From assembly GCA_934466515.1 (NCBI GenBank), contig CAKSLH010000005.1, positions 50,071 to 114,070 of the forward strand: DNA of 64,000 bases, written 5' to 3'. The position numbers were made by a program, and so were the translations under genes. The stretch comes from an uncultured Eubacteriales bacterium (GTDB lineage Bacteria; Bacillota; Clostridia; Oscillospirales; Acutalibacteraceae). Of this stretch, positions 58,130 to 64,000 are shown in pieces; position 1 is the first letter of the stretch; the number at the start of each line of letters is the position of its first letter. The notes under the pieces are model-generated. The model made no database searches. It was given only the letters and a program-made list of their open reading frames with translations, and was not told where the DNA came from.

Positions 58130-59302
58130 ATGAAAATTATTTTGCCCAAAGAAGTTAAAAAAATACTGTCTATCCTAAATCAAAGCGGATTTGAGGCTTA
58201 TATTGTTGGCGGATGCGTCCGTGATATCCTTATGAAAAAGGCTCCGCATGACTTTGATTTTACAACCTCTGCAACGCCGGAGCAAATAAAGTCTCTTTTT
58301 AATAAAACCGCAGATACCGGAATTAAGCACGGAACGGTAACGGTAATAGAAAACGGCATTTCTTTTGAGGTGACAACATTCAGAACGGAATCGGGATATT
58401 CAGACCTTAGAAGGCCCGACAGGGTTTGTTTTGTCAAGGATATTAAAGAGGATTTATCGCGCCGTGATTTTACAATGAATGCCATAGCTTGTTCTTTAAG
58501 CGGCGAGATAACCGACCCGTTCGGCGGCCAAACCGATATAAAAAATAAAGTTATTAAAACCGTCGGCGACCCCTATAAAAGGTTTTCTGAGGACGCTTTA
58601 AGGATTTTAAGACTTTTCAGATTTTCCTCGGCTCTAGATTTTTCGCTCGAAAAAAATACCTTAAGCGCGGCGCTTGAGCTGACAAATGAGCTTAATAAAA
58701 TCAGCACCGAAAGAATTGTAAGCGAGCTTAAAAAAACGCTCTGCTCGGATTTTCCCGAAAATTCAATGCCGCTTTTTGAAACAAAAGCGCTTTCGTTTTT
58801 AGGAATAGAAAGCTGTCCTAAGCTTTATAACCTAAAGCTTATAAGAAAAAATACCGAGCTTAGAATGTTTGCATTTTTAAAGGAAAGCTCGAAGAATGCT
58901 TTTGAAACCGCAAAAAAGCTTAAACTAAGCCGCAATGAAACCGACAAAATAAGCGACCTTTTATATATTGATAAAAACCTGAAATCGGAAGAAAAAGCCG
59001 ATATAAAAACAGTACTGTCGAAATTAAAATATCCCGAAGTTTTTGGGGACTTTATTGATTACGCTGAAATTTATTCTGATTTTAAATGCGAAAAATTAAA
59101 AGCAAATTACAATGAAATTTTAAATAATAAAGAGCCTTATAAAATAAGCGGACTTGCGATAGACGGCAGTTTTATAACGGCTTTCGGGATAAGCGGAAAA
59201 GAAGTCGGAAACGAGCTTTACAGACTGCTTAAAATTGTTATCAGAAATCCCGAGCTTAACCGAAAAGAATTACTGCTTAAATTGATAAATAAGGGTAACT
59301 AA
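58130..59302 (+). CDS. cca: CCA tRNA nucleotidyltransferase
   Basis: Adds or repairs the 3' CCA of tRNAs, or polyadenylates in related enzymes. The 390-residue protein has the nucleotidyltransferase signature GGCVRDILMKKAPHDFDFTT (near 22-42), where the catalytic aspartates lie in DFD, the RRDFTMNAIA motif (near 113) and the DALRILRLFRFSS block. It is of the class II bacterial type, shorter than enzymes with an HD domain. ATG 58130 follows AGGAG. All tRNAs in this window encode CCA, so repair is the main expected role. It ends at a hairpin terminator. Confidence 0.93.
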   Translation: MKIILPKEVKKILSILNQSGFEAYIVGGCVRDILMKKAPHDFDFTTSATPEQIKSLFNKTADTGIKHGTVTVIENGISFEVTTFRTESGYSDLRRPDRVCFVKDIKEDLSRRDFTMNAIACSLSGEITDPFGGQTDIKNKVIKTVGDPYKRFSEDALRILRLFRFSSALDFSLEKNTLSAALELTNELNKISTERIVSELKKTLCSDFPENSMPLFETKALSFLGIESCPKLYNLKLIRKNTELRMFAFLKESSKNAFETAKKLKLSRNETDKISDLLYIDKNLKSEEKADIKTVLSKLKYPEVFGDFIDYAEIYSDFKCEKLKANYNEILNNKEPYKISGLAIDGSFITAFGISGKEVGNELYRLLKIVIRNPELNRKELLLKLINKGN

Positions 59303-59306
59303 AAAT

Positions 59307-59356
59307 AAATATGCGCCATAGAATGTATTGAAACCTTCTTACGGCGCATATTTTTT
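59307..59356 (+). terminator. Terminator after cca
   Basis: AAATATGCGCC (59307-59317) pairs with GGCGCATATTT (59343-59353) around a loop of 25 bases, followed by T residues. Confidence 0.7.
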
Positions 59357-59376
59357 TATTTGGGTGGTAGTTCAAA

Positions 59377-60162
59377 ATGAAAGTTTTACTTATAGGAGGA
59401 GACAAACGCTCCGAATTCGCTGAAAAAGAATTCAGGGACGCAGGTTTTGAAACAGAGACCTTGGGGCTTCATGCAAATGATAACGGAAATATTGCTAAAG
59501 CAGATATTATAGTTCTGCCCGTTCCCACTACAAGAGACGGCGAAAATATTTTTTGCCCGCTTACAAAAAGAGTAATTCCGCTTGAAAGCTTAGACGGAGT
59601 TTGCAAAAATACACTTATATTTTCTTCGCTTTACGGCTCTGAAAAAGAAAATTTCACCGATATTTGTGCTCTTGACGAATTTGCTCAGATGAACGCTGTT
59701 CCGACAGCCGAGGGCGCAATTGCCTACGCTGTTTTAAATACAGGCTTTACGCTTCTTAATTCAAAAATCTTAATTATAGGAAACGGCAGGATAGGAAAAG
59801 CCTTAAGAGAAAGACTTAAAGCATTCGGTGCTGATATAACCGTGAGCGCAAGAAAGCTTAAGGACTTTGCGGAAATAAACGCAAGCGGCTGTAAATATAC
59901 CGAAACCGAAAAAGTTCCCGATTTAATTGATAACTATAATTTGATTTTCAATACCGCCGATACAAAGCTTTTTGAATATGAAAAGCTCTGTAAATCGGAT
60001 ATAACCTTAATCGACCTTTCAACTCTCGGCTGCTGCGACAGCTACGGCGGCAGAATTCAAAAGCTCCCCGGACTTCCCGGGAAAACCTCGCCCGAAACGG
60101 CAGGAAAAATAATAGCTCAGACCGTTATCGGGCAAATAAAATTACGGAGGGAAAGAAATTGA
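59377..60162 (+). CDS. dpaA: Dipicolinate synthase subunit A
   Basis: DpaA (SpoVFA) is the dehydrogenase-like subunit of the enzyme that makes dipicolinic acid from the DapA product in the sporulating mother cell. The 261-residue protein has an N-terminal half resembling dihydrodipicolinate/adenosylhomocysteinase-type domains and a Rossmann motif LIIGNGRIGKALRERLKAFG (near 131). The next gene starts within its stop codon. ATG 59377 has GTGG-type weak ribosome binding. Dipicolinate with calcium gives spores heat resistance; presence of dpaAB supports a spore former. Substrate is supplied by the dapA gene at 5116. Confidence 0.93.
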   Translation: MKVLLIGGDKRSEFAEKEFRDAGFETETLGLHANDNGNIAKADIIVLPVPTTRDGENIFCPLTKRVIPLESLDGVCKNTLIFSSLYGSEKENFTDICALDEFAQMNAVPTAEGAIAYAVLNTGFTLLNSKILIIGNGRIGKALRERLKAFGADITVSARKLKDFAEINASGCKYTETEKVPDLIDNYNLIFNTADTKLFEYEKLCKSDITLIDLSTLGCCDSYGGRIQKLPGLPGKTSPETAGKIIAQTVIGQIKLRRERN

Positions 60163-60737
60163 ATAAAATAAATATAGGATACGCCTTCTGCGGCTCCTTT
60201 TGTACTATAAAAAAATCGCTTGAAGCGCTCGAAAAGCTTGCTCAAAGCGATGTAAATATTATCCCGATTATGTCACAGATAGTTTATTCTACAGACACAA
60301 GATTTATTAAAGCCGACGAATTAAAGGAAAAGGTTGAAGCGATATGCGGCAATAAAATTATTCACGATATTGCCTCAGCCGAACCGATAGGTCCTAAAGA
60401 CCTGCTCGATATTATAATCGTTTCTCCATGTACGGGAAATACGGCGGCAAAAATCGCAATGGGAATAACCGATACACCCGTTACAATGGCGGTTAAAGCA
60501 AGCCTCAGAAATAATAAGCCGGTAGTTCTCGCTATAGCTACAAACGACGCGCTCGGCGCTTCTTATAAGAATATCGGAATTCTTCAGAATACCAAAAATA
60601 TTTTCTTTGTTCCTTACCGTCAGGATGACCCATTAGGCAAAAACAATTCGCTTGTCTGCGATTTTTCGCTTTTGAGCGAAACCGCCGAGCTTGCACTTAA
60701 GGGAAAGCAAATCGAGCCTTGTGTGATAATAAAATAA
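60159..60737 (+). CDS. dpaB: Dipicolinate synthase subunit B
   Basis: DpaB (SpoVFB) is the flavoprotein-like subunit paired with DpaA. The 192-residue protein shows the flavoprotein family features GYAFCGSFCTIKKSLEAL at the start and DIIIVSPCTGNTAAKIAMGI (near 92-108), with PVVLAIATNDALG. It starts with TTG 60159, overlapping the dpaA stop by four bases, with GGAGGG upstream. Length and motifs are normal. Palindromic intergenic repeats follow within two bases of the stop, with no separate terminator. Confidence 0.93.
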   Translation: MNKINIGYAFCGSFCTIKKSLEALEKLAQSDVNIIPIMSQIVYSTDTRFIKADELKEKVEAICGNKIIHDIASAEPIGPKDLLDIIIVSPCTGNTAAKIAMGITDTPVTMAVKASLRNNKPVVLAIATNDALGASYKNIGILQNTKNIFFVPYRQDDPLGKNNSLVCDFSLLSETAELALKGKQIEPCVIIK

Positions 60738-60738
60738 A

Positions 60739-60999
60739 ACAAAGGCTCCCTTCTTATGCGTCAGCATACAGAGGGGAGCTGTCGTTCTAGATGCTAGATG
60801 CTCGATGCTAGACATTAGACCACGGTGTGCCTAACGGCACTGATATAACCAAACCCTATCGGCTCAGCCTTTTAGGCTGACCCACTTCCCCTTTCATCTA
60901 AAGGGGAAGCTTGGGTTTCTGCAAAAACTAAAACAAGGCTCCCTTCTTATTGACGAAAGTCAATACAGAGGGGAGCTGTCAGCGTTAGCTGACTGAGGG
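60739..60999. repeat. Palindromic intergenic repeats, two copies plus a nested hairpin
   Basis: No gene lies between dpaB and pyk. Copy 1 (60739-60783) and copy 2 (60932-60999) share AAGGCTCCCTTCTTAT at the left and ACAGAGGGGAGCTGTC at the right, with different internal hairpins. The second copy carries a further CAGCGTTAGCTGACTG tail. Between them lie a tandem TAGATGC stretch (60787-60815) and a nested hairpin (AAACCC/GGGTTT outside, CTTCCCC/GGGGAAG inside) at 60850-60917. These resemble short repeats scattered in Clostridia genomes. Confidence 0.75.
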
Positions 61000-61023
61000 G
61001 TATTCTTCTATATTTTAGACATT

Positions 61024-62436
61024 TTATATTGTCTCTATTCTTATGGTATTTGTATTGCCGGACTGACCGTTTGTTGCGCCGCCGGTGATAATTATTTTAT
61101 CTCCGCTTTTAAGTCCGAGCGCCTTTTGAGCGGTTTTCTTAGCGTTATAGAATAAAACCTCAACGGACGGATAAACCTCGCTCATTACAGGCATAACGCC
61201 CCAAGAAAGCGACAGCTGACGCCATGTTTTTTCATTTACGCAAAGACCTATAATATCAACAGGCGAACGAAATCTTGATACCATTCTCGCCGTCATTCCA
61301 GAAAGCGAGCAGACAACGATTGCTTTTACATCAAGGTCTATAGACATTCCGCAAATGGAATGCGAAATTGCGTCCATATCGTTTTTAATCTGGAATTCAG
61401 ACCTGTAAAAGCGCTTTTTATAATGAATTCCCTTTTCGGTGCTTTCGGCAATTTTCGCCATTGTCTTGACCGCCTCAACAGGATATTTTCCTGCCGCTGT
61501 TTCTCCCGAAAGCATTATTGCGCTTGTTCCGTCATATACCGCGTTTGCAACATCGGAAACCTCGGCTCTTGTGGGACGGGGATTGAAAATCATCGACTCA
61601 AGCATTTCGGTTGCTGTTATAACACGCTTGCCTAAAAGCCTGCATTTTGTGATAAGCCTTTTTTGAATTGCGGGAAGCTGTTCAAAAGGAATTTCAACTC
61701 CCATATCTCCCCTGCCTATCATTATACCGTCGCATTCGGAGCAAATTTCCTCAATATTGTCAATTCCCGACTGATTTTCGATTTTTGCTATTATTCCTAT
61801 TCTCTCGTCGGTATTGGCGGCAATGAAATTCTTAACATCTCTTATGTCGCTTACCTGAGAAACGAAAGAGCATGCAACATAATCTATTCCGTGCTTTATT
61901 CCGAATAAAATATCTTCCTTGTCCTGCTCGCTTAAATAAACCTGCTTTAAGACCTTGTTAGGAAAGCTCATGCTTTTTCTGTCGGAAATAATTCCGCCCG
62001 AAACAACCCTGCAGATTATATCGTTGCCGTCTATTTTAACTATGTCAAAATTAAGCAGTCCGTTATTTACAAGAATATTATCGCCGACGCTTAATTCCTT
62101 TGCAAGGCTTTTGTAGCTTACGGAAACTCTTGAATTGTCGCCCTCAATATCATCGGTAGTGAAAGTGAAGGTGTCTCCCTCTTTGATTTCCTCTTTGCCG
62201 TTTTTAAAAACGCCTATTCTGTATTCGGGGCCCTTTGTATCAAGCATTATCGCAACGGGAAGATTAAGACTGTCACGGACATTCTTAACCGCCGTTATCC
62301 TTTTTAAATGCTCCGAATAGGTTCCGTGCGAAAAATTAAGCCTCGCAACATCCATTCCGACTTTGCACATTTTTGTTAAGGTTTCCTCATCCGAGCAGGA
62401 CGGACCTATCGTGCATACTATTTTTGTTTTTCTCAT
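61024..62436 (-). CDS. pyk: Pyruvate kinase
   Basis: Converts PEP and ADP to pyruvate and ATP in glycolysis. The 470-residue protein has MRKTKIVCTIGPSC at the start, substrate residues in ARLNFSHGT, the catalytic lysine in IIAKIENQSG, and GDMGVEIPFEQLPAIQK (metal-binding) with SGETAAGKYPVEAV. It lacks the extra C-terminal PEP-utiliser-like domain of Bacillus, giving the standard length. ATG 62436 follows AGGAG. The upstream hairpin region ends the RluA-type transcript. Confidence 0.96.
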   Translation of the reverse strand: MRKTKIVCTIGPSCSDEETLTKMCKVGMDVARLNFSHGTYSEHLKRITAVKNVRDSLNLPVAIMLDTKGPEYRIGVFKNGKEEIKEGDTFTFTTDDIEGDNSRVSVSYKSLAKELSVGDNILVNNGLLNFDIVKIDGNDIICRVVSGGIISDRKSMSFPNKVLKQVYLSEQDKEDILFGIKHGIDYVACSFVSQVSDIRDVKNFIAANTDERIGIIAKIENQSGIDNIEEICSECDGIMIGRGDMGVEIPFEQLPAIQKRLITKCRLLGKRVITATEMLESMIFNPRPTRAEVSDVANAVYDGTSAIMLSGETAAGKYPVEAVKTMAKIAESTEKGIHYKKRFYRSEFQIKNDMDAISHSICGMSIDLDVKAIVVCSLSGMTARMVSRFRSPVDIIGLCVNEKTWRQLSLSWGVMPVMSEVYPSVEVLFYNAKKTAQKALGLKSGDKIIITGGATNGQSGNTNTIRIETI

Positions 62437-62460
62437 AGCTTTTCTCCTAAAATTATTTAA

Positions 62461-62534
62461 AAAGGCAGAACCGCATGATGGTTCTGCCTTGGCTGTTCTT
62501 TAGAACAACGGTATAAATAGAGCTTTCGCTCTAT
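62461..62534 (-). terminator. Terminator and two small hairpins between the RluA gene and pyk
   Basis: AAGGCAGAACC pairs with GGTTCTGCCTT (62461-62489) and a T-stretch follows on the minus strand. Smaller hairpins lie at 62494-62507 (TGTTCT/AGAACA) and 62517-62534 (ATAGAGC/GCTCTAT). Confidence 0.65.
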
Positions 62535-62549
62535 GCCAGACTCCACCAC

Positions 62550-63215
62550 TTATACCTTATTATTTACTTTATTTAATAAATTTATAAATATATCTTCGTC
62601 GGGAAGTAAACTGAAATTCATTTGCTTTTCGTACGCGGGATGTAAAAATTCAAGCGAATAAGACCATAAGGCAATATTTTCGGTCTTAATTTGAGACCCG
62701 TACCGTCTGTCACCTAAAAGCGGTGCACCGCGCGAGGCAAACTGGACTCTTATCTGGTGCGTTCTTCCCGTTTTAAGTCCGATTTTAAAAAGCGCTGTTT
62801 TTTCATCACAAAAATTTCCCTCGCTTAATTTTTCATAAGAAAGCTCGGCGGATTTTGCGCCCTTTCGCTCTTTTTTAACTGTAAAGCTCTTATTCTTTGT
62901 TCTGTCAAAAAATAAAATATCACGCATTTCGCCCTTATCGGGCTTAATTTTATCGGGACAGACTGCTAAATAAACCTTTTTGAACCGCTTATCCGCTATC
63001 TGCTCCGAAAGCCTTGCGGCAGATTTTTTATTTTTCGCAAAGACCATAAGTCCGCCCGTTGTCCTGTCAAGACGGTGAACCGGAAATACCGTTTCGCCGT
63101 TTTCCGCTTTAAGAAGAGTTATAATATCATTACTGCTCTTTTCAGAGCTTTGCGAAAGCATTCCGTAAGGCTTATTTACGATTAAAATATCGCTGTCGCT
63201 AAAAATGATGTTCAT
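62550..63215 (-). CDS. RluA-family pseudouridine synthase
   Basis: A 221-residue RNA pseudouridine synthase. The catalytic motif HRLDRTTGGLMVFAKN contains the aspartate (near 49), and KTGRTHQIRVQFASRGAPLLGDRRYG is the late family block. It lacks an S4 domain, so it belongs to the RluA/RluC-like small group. The target (23S rRNA or tRNA) is not determined by sequence. It overlaps the mgtE gene upstream by four bases, so both are likely in one operon. Confidence 0.9.
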   Translation of the reverse strand: MNIIFSDSDILIVNKPYGMLSQSSEKSSNDIITLLKAENGETVFPVHRLDRTTGGLMVFAKNKKSAARLSEQIADKRFKKVYLAVCPDKIKPDKGEMRDILFFDRTKNKSFTVKKERKGAKSAELSYEKLSEGNFCDEKTALFKIGLKTGRTHQIRVQFASRGAPLLGDRRYGSQIKTENIALWSYSLEFLHPAYEKQMNFSLLPDEDIFINLLNKVNNKV

Positions 63216-64000
63216 ATCTTGACAATAAGCACGGTCGCCATTCCGAAATATATCATAAGCGAAATTGCGTCAACAATAGTTGTTATAAACGGACTTGCCA
63301 TTACAGCAGGGTCAAACCCTACCTTTTTAGCAAGAATAGGCAGTGTACACCCGACAAGCATCGCAACAATAACCGTAAAGAAAAGGGTTAAACAAACAAC
63401 CGCAATAAGAACGATAACAGTGGAAAGCTTGGCGTTATTAAAGGTGTTAAGGACAAGATAATCTACCAAAAAAAGCTTAACGGCATTTACAACCGCAAGC
63501 GCCGCACTGCATATCACCGAAACTCTGAGTTCCTTCCAGATAACCCTTACAAGGTCCCTGAACTCTATATCTCCGAGCGAAATCGCACGGATAACCGTAA
63601 CCGATGACTGACTTCCGCTGTTTCCGCCCGTATCCATTAGCATAGGAATAAAAGCGATAAGCGCAGGAATTGTCGCAAGCTTGTTTTCGAAATTGGAAAT
63701 AATCGCACCCGTAAAGGTAGCCGAAATCATGAGGAGCATAAGCCACGGAATACGCGCCTTAAAGGTTTCAAAAACATTAGTTTTAAAATAGCTGTGCTCA
63801 CTCGGAAGAATAGCCGCCATCTTTTCGATATCCTCGGTAGCCTCTTCTTCCATAACGTCGATAGCGTCGTCAACCGTTACGATACCGACAAGTCGGTTTT
63901 CCTTATCTACAACAGGGATTGCAAGCAGGTCGTATTTGTTTATCTGTAAGGCAACTTCCTCTTTATCGTCAAGAGTGTTGGCAAAGATTATGTTTTCGTC
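63212..64000 (-). CDS. mgtE: Magnesium transporter MgtE, C-terminal part (5' end outside window)
   Basis: The membrane half of MgtE with the end of its CBS domains; the frame is open to base 64000. The residues after the edge read LAIPVVDKENRLVGIVTVDDAIDVM, a CBS end, then a linker with SEHSYFKTNVFETF, and five transmembrane helices. IPMLMDTGGNSGSQSSVTVIRAISLG is the family's helix with the Mg-binding aspartate, and GCTLPILAKKVGFDPAVMASPFITTIVDA is near the end. The regulatory N domain lies outside the window. MgtE is a gated magnesium channel regulated by cytosolic Mg. Confidence 0.94.
   Translation of the reverse strand, partial: DENIIFANTLDDKEEVALQINKYDLLAIPVVDKENRLVGIVTVDDAIDVMEEEATEDIEKMAAILPSEHSYFKTNVFETFKARIPWLMLLMISATFTGAIISNFENKLATIPALIAFIPMLMDTGGNSGSQSSVTVIRAISLGDIEFRDLVRVIWKELRVSVICSAALAVVNAVKLFLVDYLVLNTFNNAKLSTVIVLIAVVCLTLFFTVIVAMLVGCTLPILAKKVGFDPAVMASPFITTIVDAISLMIYFGMATVLIVKI

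Overview
The window reads as chromosomal DNA of a low-to-moderate GC, endospore-forming member of the Clostridia, probably an Oscillospirales/Ruminococcaceae-type gut bacterium. Supporting points are the sporulation genes (spoIIM, yqfC, yqfD, ylbJ-like, dpaA/dpaB), the Firmicutes gene orders (yqfC-yqfD-phoH-ybeY-era-yqzL-recO and queA-tgt-yajC), AGGAGG ribosome binding sites with frequent TTG/GTG starts, and an SPKTG-type sortase signal on a giant surface protein. This placement is inferred from gene content, not from a database search. There is no rRNA, no recognisable transposase and no CRISPR array.

Layout. 1-2270: 3' end of recN and tyrS. 2402-4283: a LacI-type regulator and an EamA-like permease. 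4337-7106 (minus): asd-dapA-dapB, the aspartate-to-lysine/DAP branch. 7244-10317: queA-tgt (queuosine), yajC and a small membrane protein. 10448-11501: tRNA-Lys and a ZIP metal transporter. 11566-16393 (minus): a complete branched-chain amino acid ABC importer (livJ-livH-livM-livG-livF). 16569-20061: a small membrane protein, a YitT protein whose start is broken at an A-run, a tiny transcription unit, a XerC/D-like recombinase with altered active-site residues, spoIIM, and a 400-bp divergent region with repeated XerD-arm-like motifs. 20062-28050: a short-chain dehydrogenase, then the long minus-strand operon yqfC-yqfD-phoH-ybeY-era-yqzL-recO-mutS2.

28142-31345: a YlbJ-like membrane protein, tRNA-His and tRNA-Gln, a roughly 0.6-kb insertion at the tRNA-Gln 3' end (hairpin array plus a four-helix-bundle protein, closed by a copy of the tRNA 3' end), and two paralogous membrane proteins. 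31342-42701: a large glycoside hydrolase, tRNA-Arg, a 1948-residue surface protein with beta-helix repeats, and a LytTR/GHKL two-component system. 42726-49026: a short MocR-type regulator, GTP-dependent PEPCK, a coiled-coil protein, a lipoprotein, NAD(P)HX repair enzyme and a membrane protein. 49117-51548: a PqqD-like protein with an ABC exporter, then inorganic pyrophosphatase. 51615-58034: class II aldolase, a stand-alone E2-type acyltransferase, prfB, prmA, an AlaX-like editing protein and murC. 58130-60737: cca and dipicolinate synthase dpaAB. 60739-60999: palindromic intergenic repeats. 61024-64000: pyruvate kinase, an RluA-family pseudouridine synthase and the 3' part of mgtE.

Most genes are housekeeping, grouped by pathway: lysine/DAP and murC feed the cell wall; DapA also makes the substrate of dipicolinate synthase; PEPCK, pyruvate kinase and aldolase form the lower glycolysis/gluconeogenesis set. 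The parts that merit a second look are the tRNA-Gln insertion, the Xer/spoIIM region and its repeats, the broken yitT start, the tiny promoter-SD-peptide unit beside it, and several enzymes with altered catalytic motifs.
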